Origin: Populus alba | Lineage: Eukaryota > Streptophyta > Magnoliopsida > Malpighiales > Salicaceae | Length of the DNA stretch: 64,000 bases | Assembly: GCF_005239225.2 (NCBI RefSeq) | Contig: NC_133297.1 | Coordinates: 22,667,882 to 22,731,881, forward strand | Direction of reading: 5' to 3' | Shown: positions 33,789 to 46,562 of the stretch, piece after piece | Layout: each line of letters starts with the position of its first letter | Numbering within the stretch: the stretch's first letter is position 1 | The notes under the pieces: model-generated | The model's input: only the letters and a program-made list of their open reading frames with translations | Databases searched by the model: none | Told to the model about the DNA's origin: nothing | Translations under genes and position numbers: made by a program

Positions 33789-35139
33789 GGTTCATCATTC
33801 ATGAATGTAGAGACTAAGGGATTGAATATCAAGGAAATACTAATAAATGGAATCTTGAGTATCCAAAATAAAAGGCTAACTTTTCAGATACATGATTGAA
33901 AAATAGGATCATTGATATTAGTTATATACATGTGATGTTCATATGTTGTATGAATAATGATTTGGTATAAATGTTTATATATGTATAATTGATGAAATAT
34001 AGAGATCGTGGGGTAGGCTAGCTACCCAAGAGTATTGGGAAATTGACATGAGAATTCAGGAATGGATGAGATTGATTGTTTAAGATGTTTGTTATATTTT
34101 GTTATAGGAAGAAAATTTTAGGGAGGCTTATATCTAGGGAAACTTTGCCAAAATACAAGGGAACAATAAATGAATGATGTATAATTTATTTTTATGAATG
34201 AATTGACAATAAATGAAATTAGAATATGTGAGAAAATTAAAATGATAAAATGTGTGTTTAGAGAACATGAATGTTTATATGAAATAAATCATATATGGGA
34301 AGCTATAATGATGTATAATGAGTTAGAATAACATGAGTATTTGGTTAGAATAAATTGAATATTCAAAAAGAAAAAAGGGCAAAAACATGTTTGTGAAACA
34401 AAAAATGACATAAATTAAATGCATTGTAAAATAGAACAACGGTGTGAACTATAGGCAAATGTGAAATGAAATATACTATGGGTTGAAGATGGTTGTAAGA
34501 TGCAAACGATCGTACAAATTAAATGTGTTCGAGGGAATGAGTCATAATGTTAAATGTGTTGTGAACAAGAGTTGCTATGATATGATAATGGTAGTTAAAT
34601 GGGTATAATGGTGGAATAGAAGCTCATCAAATGTTGATGGAAATGTATTAAATTAGAATCTAGCATAGATTGATGCATTTACAAAAAAAAAAAAAAGTAG
34701 TGAAATTGGTTGCTCTTACATTATTGATAAATGTTAGTAACCTTGATGGTGTAAATACTCATTATAAGTTTTATGATTTTTTATATTTTACAAGTAATTA
34801 CTTTAGGAAACCGCAACTCCTCGTGAAGAATTACCAAACTACTTAGTTTTCTATATTGAATAGGTCTTAGCATTGTCTAAAGAATGTTTGTAAATAAATT
34901 TCATGTGACTAAATTGAAAAGTGATATGCTCACAAAAAGTATAAATAAAGCTTGTGTATCAATATATTTCTTAATTAAATCATTAGATGTTGAATTTAAA
35001 ATAATTTTTATGGTGGTATAAAAAATGATTTACCCTTAAATTTGATGTATAAGACAATTAGAAAGATAAAAACTTATACAAAAAGTTTAGAATGTTACAA
35101 AAAGCCTTGGGATGTTCTCGATACCAGACAAAATTTTTT
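33789..35139. other. AT-rich stretch, possible decayed LTR
   Basis: No coding recognised. Simple A-run at 34681-34696. The position after a 57-bp array suggests LTR remains, but no termini are clear. Confidence 0.4.
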
Positions 35140-37260
35140 ATATCATAGCACAAAGGCTTTTCTCATCTATTTCTTCCTTTACTAAGCAATAGTAAGTAGG
35201 GGAATTTCTGATTTTTATGCTTATTTGTTGTACTTGATCCCCACAATCAATCTAGCCATCAAGGCTAAAGTTGTTAGAGCATCAACAAATTAGTTTTTGT
35301 TCCTTTCTAAATGTGTAAATTATATCTCATCAAAGTCCTTTATTAGTTTGGAAAGGTATTCCTGATATGGCTTTCAACTTTTCATCTTTGGTTTGTCACT
35401 CTCTTTTTACTTGGTAGACTATCAACATTGAGTCTCCATATACATTTAACTTCTTTATTTTCATTTCCGCAACTACTTTTAGGCCATGAGTGTATGTCTC
35501 ATACTCAACTATATTGTTAGTACAGTTTGATTGAGATGGGATATTGTCTATCATCTAGAGAAATTATGACAACACATGTTCCATTACCATATACATTCAC
35601 AACCCTAACAAAATACATTGTCCACTAATCATTCCCTTCTTATTTTTCAATTATCAAGACATCTTTATTTGGGAAGTCAAAGCTCAAAGGTTCATATTCT
35701 TCAATGGCGTTGTTAGCCAAATGATCAGCAATAATGCTTCCCTTTACAGCTTTTCTAGAATGTAGACTATGTTGTACTTGGACAACAAAACTTTTCATCT
35801 TGCAATCCAACTTGACAGATATGGTTTCTCAAATATATACTTTAGGGGATTTATTTTGGAGATAAATCATATGGTATAGTGCAACATATACCAGCATAAT
35901 CTTTTAGCGCTATATGTTAATCCACATCATTAATTCTCAATCATATTGTAATGTGTTTTGCAATCAGTGAACTTCTTACTGATGTAATAAATGGCTTGCT
36001 CTTTTCTTCTCGTATCTTGTGGTGTACTAGCACACTACTCATGGCTACTTCATTGACTGTTAAGTATAGTATTAGGGGTTTCTTAGGAATTGGTGAACTC
36101 ATAAAGGTAGGTTCACAAGGTGTTAATCTTATCAAAAGCCTCTTGACAATCTTCATTCCGAATTCCAGGGTTATTCTTTCTCATCAACATAAAGATCAGT
36201 TCATATGTAGTTGTTAACTAGGAGATAAAATAAGTTATTTAGTTCAGCCTCCTTAAAATCCCTTTACTTCTTTCTCAATCTGGGGGGCATGCATTTCTTG
36301 GATGGCTTTGACTATGTCAGGTCTACCTTGATTCCTTTATTACTTACCACAAATCTCAATAACTTCCCAGATTTAACCTTTAACATGTATTTTGCTGGAT
36401 TCAACTTTAACTAATACTTCCTTAATCTCTTAAAGAGCTTCCTCAAAGTTTACATGTGATCTTCTTCCATCTAGATTTTAGTGATCATATCATCGATATT
36501 TGCTTCAATCTTTATATACATCATATCATGAAAAAGTGTTACCATTGATCGTTGATATGTGGCCCCAATAATTTTCAAACTAAATGACATTACCTTGTAA
36601 CATAAAGTTCCTTGTGGGGTAATAAAGCTAGTCTTTTCCTTATCTTCTTCAACCATTTTAATTTGGTTATACCTTAAGAATTCATCCATAAAAAGAATAA
36701 GTAGACTTCTTTGAAGCATTATCTGCAAGCATGTCAACATGAGGGAGTGGAAATTTTTCTTTCAGGCTACCTCTATTTAGGTCCCTAAAATCCATACATT
36801 TTTGAATTTCATTACCTTTCTTGGGCATTTCCATTATGTTTGATACCTGTTAAGGGTATTTTACTACTTGTAGAAAACATGCATCTTATTACTTCCTCAC
36901 CTTTTCTTTCACCTTAATTAGAATGTCTAGCCTCATTTTTTTTATTTTCACCTTTACGAGTTTACGCCCATCTATCAGAGAAAACCTATGTACCATAATA
37001 TTAGTATCCAATCCAGGCATATCAGTGTATGTTCAAGCAAACATATTAAAGAACTATTTCAACAAAGCATATATAAACTAAACATGTTAGGCATAAGCAT
37101 TCTTGGATGATTACTTTTTGAATTCTCGCTACCTTACATATTCCTTCTTCAAGATCATGAACCCTAGCCTAAATATTTGATTAGCTTTCTAAGCTTTCTT
37201 ATATTTATCCTCTCAGGCATACTGGTGATTGGGTCATAGTGAAAAGGAAAATTGTGCTTC
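35140..37260 (-). pseudogene. Ty3/gypsy pol remnant on the minus strand
   Basis: Read on the minus strand: protease/RT linker FHYDPITSMPER (near 37230), MPGLDTNIMVHRFSL (near 37000), KCMDFRDLNRGS (near 36800), then the RT core 36740-36471 with YNQIKMVEEDKEKTSFITPQ, MSFSLKIIGATYQR and the catalytic IDD in ANIDDMITKI. The start of RNase H is PLILYLTVNEVAMSSVL (36080-36030). The catalytic box usually reads YVDDM in this lineage. Many stops and frame changes; a dead copy, different in lineage from element B. The ends are approximate. Confidence 0.82.
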
Positions 37261-39220
37261 AATAAGCATTTTGTAGCCATGATTGTGGCTTATAAAACTT
37301 TTGGTGTGTTCTATACGGTTTTTTCAAGCACCCATTTAGCAATTACAACATGAAAGGTATGTAGGTCACCATAGTCTGTTTGTTATGCTTGATGTATGTA
37401 TCTTTGTTTAGTGCTCAATAAAGCTGTAATGCCACCTACTTCATTTGATGTTCAAAGGCAGGGGGTCTTGAAACCCAATTCGACCTATTTTTAGAAATTG
37501 TTTTCACACATTAACCGACCTTGTTTATTGTCTTATCTTATAAGTGGAATACGTCTTTTTTAATTTGTGTTCCTGATTGTATAAATAATTATTTCTTATA
37601 AAAATCAGCAACAAACCATTGGCTGCTGTAATTTATGTCTAAGATGATGACAATCATGTTCGGAGAGAGGCTTGGCTATTATTGGGCATTAACCATCAAT
37701 GGCATTATGTTAGACTTCCTCCATTTATAGGAGATTCTATAAGCATTTCACTAATGAAGACCTACATTGCTTGTGTGGCCTGCATTTACAATATTGGTTT
37801 AACATGGTTTACGCGTTACTAGTTCTTGGATGAGACCAAACTAAATGCTTCCCTTTTATAGAAAAGTATGGCCTTTGGTTTTGGAACATTCCTAGGGCAG
37901 AGAAAGGTAAGTTTATCTAGCCCGATAGGTAAATTTTTTTTTTTAAAGGCACTTCATAGCTTCAATGGTTTATTTTTAATCTGTATTAATACAATAGAGA
38001 AGAAGCCTTTTCTAAGATTAAAAGCATTTACTCAATGAGATTATGAGTCTCTCAAATATACATGTTTTAGAGCGGTAACCACATGAATATTATAGAACAA
38101 TCTAAAGAGGATCATAACATATTCAACTTGCAATCAATTAAGATATGTATTGTTTTCAACCTCAAAATACAAAACTGCCACATTCTTTGTAATTGTCATA
38201 GCCTCTGCAAACGTCATGGTCAAGGTTGAAGAGGAGTTCTAAAAGTTTACTTGGAGCACCTTGAAGGATTGAGATCACTAATTTGGTAAGGTGTTTCTTT
38301 GATTTTTAACAAGCTTATGTAAGAGTGAAGTGTATTTTAGTTGAATTTCTTCAATAATAATTAGGAAATGTTATGATTGTTATGGATGAGTTTAGGGCTT
38401 TCAAGGATTATCTTTTAGGTTGGATTAGTGGATGGCAAATCGTTGTGAATCTAGTGAAGTTATGAAAGAAATTAACAAAAAAAAATTTATGTGGGACTTA
38501 CAAACTGGTTTGGGTAGGAAATTTGGAAAAAGGTTAAAGTAATTAATTTACATGAGTTTGTATATGTAAATGTGTGATCAGAGTGAAATCAAGAAAAAGA
38601 AGAAATATTGATGTAGGGGTCATGGTATTGATAAGTGGAAGAATCAGCCATGAAAGGAAATAAATAGAAAATTTTGATCAAAATTAAGTAATGAATAGAA
38701 TTAAGTGTAAATAAAATAAAAAGGGTGTTATTGAATTAGATAAATGAATATCAAGTAGAATAAGGTGGAATTAAGAAACAAAATCTTACTAATTCTTATA
38801 AGGGAAGTTTCGCCATAAAAGAAAAAAGTAATGCAATCATAGAAGTTTTAGTTATAAACATATAAATTATATGTAATTAATATATATAAAGGTGTAATTG
38901 ATTATATGATAGAATTAAATGAGGTTTGGCATGAAAAATGTTGGGGGGGGGGGGAAATGATGGTATAAGTGGAAATTAAATTTTTGAAAATCTTAAATAT
39001 AGTTTAATGTGTGAAATCTTGTTAATTCAAGGGAGATTTCTGGAGGAGGACATCAAACAAGAGAAGTAGGATTGTCTTGGGCAATAAATAGGTGTCTTAC
39101 ATCTTTCTTAGAATTTTTTAGAAATTTATTTTGTAGCTTGTATTTAATTATTTCATCTATCTTGAATGAATAATCCTTGCATGGAGGTATTAAAAAAAAT
39201 AGTTTAATATAGTGATTTTT
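37261..39220. other. Decayed repeat DNA, no gene recognised
   Basis: The left part (to about 37560) may continue the minus-strand gypsy relic towards gag. The rest is AT-rich with homopolymer runs (T 37931-37943, G 38942-38953) and no motif I can name. Confidence 0.45.
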
Positions 39221-39530
39221 GGTAACCGGGAAAGGTTATCAAATTTGTGGCAATTATGAGAAATTGCTAGGTTTATTGGTAACCGGGAGGGGTTACCAGA
39301 TTTGTGGAAATTGAGAGAAATTGTCGGATTTAATGGTAACCAAGAGGGGTAATCGTATTTTAGCAATTAAAGAAAAATACCGAATTTATTGGCAACCATG
39401 AAAGATTACTGGATTAAAGACAGTAGATAAATTGTTGGATTTATGGGTAATCATAGGGGATTACTAGGATTTTTAGCAATTGAATGAATTGTCGGATTTA
39501 TTGATAACTATATGGGGTTATCGGATATGT
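39221..39530 (+). repeat. Tandem repeat of about 56 bp, six diverged units
   Basis: Units begin ggtaaccgggaggggttaccag, a short hairpin (ggtaacc/ggttacc), followed by tttgtgg..aattgagagaaattgtcggattta. Later units are more decayed. It probably marks another gypsy LTR. Confidence 0.82.
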
Positions 39531-39860
39531 AGGCGAGCATATGAATTATTGTTTTTTTTAATACCCGTATAGGGACAAAAAGACTAATTATAACTAGTAG
39601 AATCTTTCAAGTCAAGAATTGTGTATATGTTGTGATGTTAAAGAAAAAAAGAATAGTATTTAACTAATTATACTATACTTTAAAACACTTGGGAAAATGG
39701 GAAAATCATTGTGTTGATATTGTGTATATATAATGTTTGCACTGTAGATTACACTGTAGATGTTCAGAGGAGCATGAGTGGCATTGTCTTTTCTATTTTT
39801 TATTATGAAAGCTGCTAGTGCGTGTTGGGTCAAGGCATAACCACCTAACCAAAGTTTTAT

Positions 39861-40010
39861 GGGTCTGACATGGCTGCCAGACCTAATTGTCTTGGGTCTC
39901 GCATGGTCATTAGACCCAAGGCTTGGGTCTGGCTTGGCAAGCCAGACCTAATACTATGGGTTTGGCAAGCATGTCACACCTAATACGTTGGGTCTACCAT
40001 GGTTGCCATC
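39861..40010. repeat. 33-bp palindromic tandem repeat, about 4.6 units
   Basis: Units follow gggtctggcttggcaagccagacctaatact; most can fold on themselves (ggtctggc/gccagacc). A further partial copy lies at about 40757-40790. Confidence 0.8.
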
Positions 40011-41429
40011 ATAATTATCAAGCCCGATGGGTCAAATCGGGACCCGAATACCAAAACTCGGGTGACCCGACAAAACCTGGTAGAGACCTTTTTTTTTTCA
40101 AATATGTTTTTTCTCCTATCCAAGTACCTCCTTTTTTTCATATTTTTCATTTGGTTACTAACTCATTTTAAAGTTCACTATATAAATACTAGATGTATGT
40201 TTTCTTTTTTTAATATATGATTTAAAGCCTTTTAGTACATACACTCTATATTTACAAGAAAAAAAAGTTATGTTTTTTCAATATGGGATAAAAAAAAATA
40301 TTTTTAGTTTAAATACTTCAACTTAAAAAAATAAGATAATATATTTTTAATATGGGATAAAAAAACCTTTTTAAAATAATTTCTTAAATTTAATTATTTA
40401 TAACATGTATAACTTATAACAACATGAATTGTTTTTTTAATTTTTCATATAAAATATTAAAATCTCAAATATTTTTTTAAAATTGTTTTAGGCGACACGG
40501 GGCCTTGGCAAGGTTTGTTTCATTCAAAATGCAAGTCTGCAACTGGCCTGGAGTAAATTGGTCGACCTGTCAAGTCAAACTAGAACTCGAGTGACCCGGC
40601 AAAACCCAGTAAAGACTCAAAAAAAATTTCAAGTGTGCTTTTTCTCTCATCTAGAAAACCCTCTTTTTTTATATATATTTTTTTCAGTTGGTTAACAACT
40701 CATTTCAAAGTTTACTATATAACTAAAAGAATGTTTTAATATCATAGGTCTAACAGAACATGTCACACTCAATACCTTAGGTCTGGTATGGTTGCCATCA
40801 TAATTATCAGGCCTGGCCCGGCTGGTCAACCCATGACTTGGGACCTTGGTCATGTTTGTTTCATTTAAAATTTGAACCTGCAATGAGCCTAAAGTAAATC
40901 GGTCGACCCATCAGGTCAAACCGAAACTCGAGTGACTTGGCAAAACCCAATAGAAACTCTTTTTTTTATGTGTTTTTTCTCCTACCCAGAGACCTATCTT
41001 TTTTCATATTTTTTAGTTGGTTATTAACTCATTTCAAAGTTTACTATATAAATACTAAAAGAATATTTTATTTTTTCAATATGAGATTTGAAACCTTTTA
41101 GTATATATACTCTACGTTTACAAGAAAAAATTATGTTTTTTCAATGTGGGATAAAAAATCTTTTTGGTTTAAATACTTCAACTTAAAAAAATAAGATAGT
41201 ATGTTTTCAATATGAGATAAAAAAAAAAAAATTTACAATAATATTTTAAACTTAATTATTTACAACATGTATAGTCTATATCCACATGGATTGTTTCTTA
41301 ATTTTTTCATATAAAATATTAAAACCTAAAAAAAAAAATTAATTTCTCAGGGTTGGCTCGAGTCAACCAATGTAACCTGAGACCCTGCCCCTTGGCCGGG
41401 TCAACCCCCAGGCCGAGTTTGATAATTAT
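40011..41429. mobile_element. Possible TIR DNA element (MULE-like?), with internal duplication
   Basis: ataattatcaa at 40011 is mirrored by ttgataattat ending at 41429, followed inward by proline-codon-like gacccgg/ccgggtc text on both sides. Flanks ggttgccat (40001-40009) and ggttgtcgt (41430-41438) agree at 7 of 9 bases, which could be a decayed 9-bp TSD. A second ataattatcagg start occurs at 40801. The internal block caaaacccagtagagactc-T run-ctcctacccag repeats three times (about 40067, 40596, 40940). No transposase. Family uncertain. Confidence 0.4.
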
Positions 41430-41985
41430 GGTTGTCGTGAAAATATAACTTTAAAGAATGCAATTGAAAAGAAATAAAGTAACATGAATGATTAAAAAAC
41501 TAAAAACAAAAAAAATAGATAAAACCTCCTCTCTTTTATTTTGTTCAGAGGACATCTTTTAAAAAATATGGATTTTTTTGTTATATGTTTAATTTTTGGT
41601 GTGATTTTTTTAATTCATTTATGGTTTTGTTTTTATCTTTTATATAGATAAACTATGTTTTTGAAAATAAAAAATATTTATTTTTAGATGATATTCTAAA
41701 TGTGTAGCCTTACATGTTATTTCTTTTTTCTTTTTATTTTATTCAATCAATTTAATGTCTTATTTTTCAAGAATCAATATCTTGATCTATATTTATCTCT
41801 CGGTTTTTCAAGTTTTGTTTTTAGGTGTCATTAATGATTTTTTTATTGATTTATTAATGTACATAATTCTTAGTTTATTTGATTACATATGTGCATAAAT
41901 TTTTTGATTTGTTATATTTTTTGAACTATCAAAATGCATTGAAAAAACCTGCATGGATAATTTTTTATAAAAAATAAAAATATTT
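41430..41985. other. AT-rich stretch, probably the body of a Helitron-like element
   Basis: No coding. It leads into a Helitron-type 3' end at 42017; the 5' end (A-TC) could not be fixed. Confidence 0.35.
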
Positions 41986-42017
41986 GACCCACAACGAAGC
42001 GTGGGTCACATATCTAG
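41986..42017 (+). mobile_element. Helitron-like 3' terminus
   Basis: A perfect 7-bp stem gacccac/gtgggtc (41986-41992 and 42001-42007, loop aacgaagc) is followed by 6 bases and CTAG (42014-42017), then T. This is the hallmark of Helitron 3' ends (hairpin, CTRR, insertion before T). Confidence 0.65.
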
Positions 42018-43400
42018 TTAATTCTTATAGCTTATATGTTTGTTGTACAGGACCTTCACATTCCAGACCAGAGACATAGGAGTGAATTAAGTGATTGATT
42101 CCATAGATATAGATTAAATTAATAGAATGTAATATATTTTGTAAAAGACTTCATAATTATAAATTAAGATAATGTAATGTAATTTCAAGGCTTCGGGGAT
42201 TAGTCGAAATATGCATAAGTTGATCTGAATAACTACATTTAAAAAAAGAAGAAGAAGATAATGTAGTGCAATAGTCTTTTGAATATATTGATGTAAACAT
42301 AATAATAGAATAGACTTCTAGTTTACAGGAAAATATTTTGAAATGCATATGAAAATATATTATGTGGGATTAGTCATTTTCATGTAAAATTAATGTAATG
42401 TAATTACTCTAGTATTTTAGTAATATTTAGAAGTGTAATATATAATAGAGGTGATTTATCCATGTATGTGATTTGTTCTAGGATGTTTGAATCTAATTGT
42501 GAAAATGAGAAATGGAATTGATGGGAGAAGATTTATGTTGATAACAAATTTTTAGTAAAAATTGATTTTTGAAAAATGGCCTTGATTTTTCTATGGATTG
42601 AGCAATATTATAATTACTTGTTCCAATTAAATGTGGGGTATTACATATAGAATGTTGTATTTTGATCCTACTACATGTTGTCTTAATTAATGGTAACAAA
42701 TATGAATTATATTAAAGGTATCTAAAATAATTAAAAGAAAATTCATCACTCTTGGGGAATTAAAAAAAATATTTCATATATTATCAAATTTTATTAATTA
42801 TAAATCCTCACATAAAGTGGAACGAAATTTGAAAACAGTTTCAAATATTATTTAAAGAATTAATGATTATGGTGTTGAGAATAAACATGATTTGACATAG
42901 TCAGACACTTCATGTTATAATGTCTAAATCAGAAAATTATTGATGAAAGGATAATAATTACACTAAAAATTTGGTCACTAAAAAATTAAATCAGACCACT
43001 TATGACTTTCATAATATTTGAAGGATCATAACAGGTTGCTAAACATTGTACTTGATTTTCAAATATAAATCAATCAATTGTTGAATTAATAATAAATTAA
43101 TTTATTTAATCATATTTCATTTAGGATTATTATTTATATTTGGAGCAATTTATTAGGAAACCTAATGGGTCACACAATTAAAAACCATTGGTTAGAAATT
43201 AGCATGGGATAATTAATAAAGTGTAACATGATTGTAAATAAATTTTAAAAATTGAGGACTATAATGAAATTAATATAAGAGATTTACAATTCTAGATCTA
43301 AAAACAATCAAGTAAAGATCTAATTGAATAAATTTCTAAAATTAGCCTAAAATAATACATGTGATATTATATATAGAGAAAATTGATATTTTGCTATTTA
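42018..43400. other. AT-rich stretch, possible LTR remains
   Basis: The text near 42045-42095 (ttgttgtacaggaccttcac) resembles the region before the end of Tekay-like LTRs (compare 51905). A ggggtattaca near 42633-42643 could be an LTR end. No partner or TSD was found and no gene is seen. Confidence 0.35.
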
Positions 43401-43804
43401 TAAATTTTTTAGATTTTCTTATAAATAGAATGTTATACTTTTTATTTTCTCTATAAGTAGTGATGTAAGGGTGAGTAGAGTACATAATATGTAAACACTT
43501 AAAACATAGAAGAAAAAAAAAATTTAAAGTATATCAATCCCTCTCTCTTAAAAAGGTTTTTGAGATTTTTCAATGAAATTTTGTGTGGATTATCATTAGA
43601 GGCTAAACATTTGGACAGTTTGTGGTTTGTGACAACCCATCCTTGAAGCAAATATTCAAAGCAAAAAAAAAAACATATGATCTTTAGGTAATTTTCGCAC
43701 AAACTTTAAACAACTTTAGATCTGTTCAACGGGATCCTTGAGACTCTTATTTTTTAAAAAATTTATAGTTTTCGCTACGTGTATATGTTTCGAAAAACCA
43801 AACA
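43401..43804 (+). mobile_element. Possible copia-type LTR 3' portion
   Basis: A TATA-like ttataaatag (about 43420-43429) and a transcribed-leader-like stretch precede ...aaccaaaca ending at 43804, directly followed by a tRNA-Met-like PBS. The LTR start is not determined. Confidence 0.4.
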
Positions 43805-43805
43805 A

Positions 43806-43819
43806 TGGTATTAGAGCCA
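43806..43819 (+). promoter_or_regulatory. Primer binding site, tRNA-Met type
   Basis: tggtattagagcca differs at one base from tggtatcagagcca, the usual PBS of plant copia and many gypsy elements. No gag follows that I can read. Confidence 0.55.
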
Positions 43820-45356
43820 ATGCTAAATAATTAGGGTTGTTGATTACTTGTTTTAATTGTTATTAGTGTTAATTTCAAATTAATTTTATATGCAAAATAT
43901 TTGTATATGTTGTTTTCAAAATCAATATATTTTAAACTTGGTCAGGTGTTGTGTATTCGACTATACAAATAATTTGAGAATATATTAAGAATAAGGTGTT
44001 AATTTATATGATTTATTTAGACCCATCATTCCAAATCATTTTTATCTCTTTATAATTTATTAATGTTTAAGAAAAGATAAAAATAATTATTAACCTATAA
44101 AAGTTTTTTTTCCCAAAAGATGAGTTTTTATTAGCAGACGTAAAAGAGAATTAGTTTAAAATACTAAAATTAAATATTTTTTAAAATAGTTACAGCAGAC
44201 AAATCAAGAAGATTTGAGATAAAATTAACCAAATTGATAATACAAACAAAAATCAGCACTATCAACTAAGGTTGTCAATTCTGTTTTGATAGGTGTTTTA
44301 TTTTTTTCTAAATAGTCAAGATTAAACAGATCTTTAACTTAAAGTAATTCAACTTAAACAAAATATCAAAATATTATGAAAATAAAACGTTTTAATATAA
44401 ATACTTTAAATATAAAGTTAGGTCAATGTTATCAAGGTTAATGAAATCTAAAGCATCTCTTGTTTTGCTCAAATTTCTACAAAGTATAAACATGAAAAAA
44501 ACAACACGAATATAAACTATATATATTAGTTATAAATCTAATTTAAAAAATTAATATCTTTGTTATTGAAAATACTTGGGTGGTTTAATTAATGAAATTA
44601 AACAAGGTTCAATTTTGATTAAATGACTTTTTAAGAGTAGAATAAAATATGTGTAATGAAATTGGAATGTTCTAGCTGAAATTTAACAGAAAAATCTGAA
44701 ATGGATCAAGATTTAAAATGAAATAAAAATTATTTTGTTTTGTTTTGTTTTATTTTTTAAATTAATATAAAATATTTCAATCATTTCAAAAAAAAAAAAC
44801 AGAAAGGAATTCACACCCTTGCCATCAACAGATAAGGAAGAATCTATTTCTATTCCACCACCAATTAAAATAAATAAATAAATCAAGAAGTACACATCGT
44901 ACTCTCACAAGTAATATTTTATAAAAAAGCAGAGATAATGACCGTAGAGTCCAAATTCCAACCCCAGCCTTTCTAAACTCACACTCATCCGTCCGTCCGA
45001 TTCCTTTCCACACCCATTCCATCCCAACCGTCCACTCAACCTTTCCATTTCTAGCCGCTTCAAAATCCAACATGGAATCCAAAGTCTTATCAAATAGATA
45101 TTGTTTCACGCGCCAACCACGCTCCTATAACACCATTCTCTCCTCATCAACCGATTTGACTATATATTTTAATCTATATCATAAAAAAAAAAAATTTAAA
45201 AATATTATTGTTACTACTAATTTTAATATTATTAATTAGAAAAGCTCACATACAACAAATAAAAAAAAGGAGATTTAATAATATATAGAGAGAGAGAGCG
45301 CGCGATAGGGCGACGGACGCGACCCTCCGCGAGTGTAGTGTGGGTTTTGATTATGA
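43820..45356. other. Intergenic region upstream of the SUMO gene
   Basis: 43820-44780 is AT-rich without features. 44790-45150 is less AT-rich and has an open minus-strand frame (44825-45109) with no known domain. 45170-45260 is again AT-rich. The part from about 45280 has (GA)n and GC-rich text and probably belongs to the SUMO promoter. Confidence 0.6.
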
Positions 45357-45366
45357 TATATAAAAA
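45357..45366 (+). promoter_or_regulatory. TATA box of the SUMO gene
   Basis: tatataaaaa lies 117 bases upstream of the start codon, with a GC-richer leader in between. It is the only good TATA match at the right distance. Confidence 0.65.
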
Positions 45367-45482
45367 GTAGCGTAGATGAAACGCAGCGGGAAGCGTTTTG
45401 TCCTCCAGCGCTTATTGGTAGTGGCAGAGCGAGATAGAAAAAAGCCCCTGATATAACAAAATCCCTAGGAACATAAAAAGAA

Positions 45483-45757
45483 ATGTCTGCATCCGCCGGT
45501 GGCGGTGGCGGTGGCGGTGGCAGTGGCCAGGAGGAAGACAAAAAGCCCGGAGGAGATCAGTCCGCTCACATTAACCTCAAAGTCAAAGGCCAGGTATTTC
45601 TTTTCTTTTCTTTTCTCTTAAGTCCTGTGGTTCTGTTAGGGTTTCCATGATGAAATTAGTTTTGCTTTGATTGATGGGAAGCAAATCTCCTAATCCCTCC
45701 TGCTCTGTGAATATTTAATGGTATAAACCCTTCTGTAGATTGATCTGTAAAGAGTTG

Positions 45758-45797
<40 letters not shown>

Positions 45798-46562
45798 AGA
45801 GAAGGTTATCAAATACTTGTGTGTTTGCAAGGGTTTTAAGATATCAATCTCCTGGTTGGTTGCTGAAATGGGTTCTGTTATGAGGAGGTTGGATTTAGCT
45901 TGGAGTTTCGATTTTTTGTATTTACTACTGCTGAATGTGTATTTCCCGAAATTTGCTTTTAATTATTTTGTATTGTAATACCGTAATCTCACTGTTTTTA
46001 TTTTTTAGCTGCACCTTAGTAGTTACTTTTCCTGTTCTAGCATGGACTATACTTTTTTGTTTTCTTCAAGTGTAGGATGGCAATGAGGTGTTCTTCAGGA
46101 TCAAGCGAAGCACCCAGCTGCGGAAACTAATGACCGCGTACTGTGATAGACAGTCAGTTGAGTTTAACTCGATTGCATTTTTATTTGATGGGCGCAGGCT
46201 CCGTGGAGAACAGACTCCAGATGAGGTAAAATTCTTATTTTAGTGTTTGTTTGGTTTGGAGTTCAGCCTCCCTTTTATGATCTGTATCGATCTTTGTTTT
46301 GTGCGCTGAGCACATCCATCCTTTTTCTGCTCTTGTGAGCACTAAACAAACTATTACTAGATGTGATTGTTCATAGTGGTGGTTATAAAGGATATTCTCA
46401 GACAACCATAGAAGCTTACTCGTGGATGTTTGGTTCTGTAATAGTTTTTTTTCATCTGGTTTATGTTTTGTTTCCGCTTGGTACCAGCTTGACATGGAAG
46501 ATGGCGATGAAATCGATGCGATGCTGCACCAGACCGGTGGGGGGCATGCATCCCTTGACTGA
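45483..46562 (+). CDS. SUMO1: SUMO (small ubiquitin-like modifier) precursor, three exons
   Basis: SUMO is conjugated through its C-terminal glycine to lysines of target proteins, mostly nuclear, by the E1/E2 (SAE/SCE1) cascade, and controls stress and chromatin functions. Exons are 45483-45593, 46076-46225 and 46488-46562; introns begin GT and end AG and lie between codons. The 111-residue product starts MSASAG with a run of eight glycines from a GGT/GGC repeat, then EEDKKPG. The ubiquitin-like fold follows ([61 protein letters not shown]). The SUMO protease should cut after QTGG, releasing GHASLD. It matches Arabidopsis SUMO1/2 very closely; only the N-terminal Gly run is unusual. A TATA box and CpG-rich leader support expression. 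SUMO1 versus SUMO2 cannot be told apart. No decay is seen. Confidence 0.97.
45594..46075 (+). other. SUMO1: Intron 1 of the SUMO gene
   Basis: It runs from gtattt to tgtag (482 bp), is T-rich, and carries a (TA)n run at about 45764-45796. Confidence 0.9.
46226..46487 (+). other. SUMO1: Intron 2 of the SUMO gene
   Basis: It runs from gtaaaa to taccag (262 bp). No repeats or coding. Confidence 0.9.

Noticed and set aside
35941..36217. Plus-strand frame of 88 codons
   Set aside because: It is opposite to the RNase H remnant of the minus-strand gypsy pol, which has recognisable motifs.
44825..45109. 94-codon minus-strand frame upstream of SUMO
   Set aside because: No known motif, no leader or splice signals, and it lies in the likely promoter region. 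Kept as intergenic.
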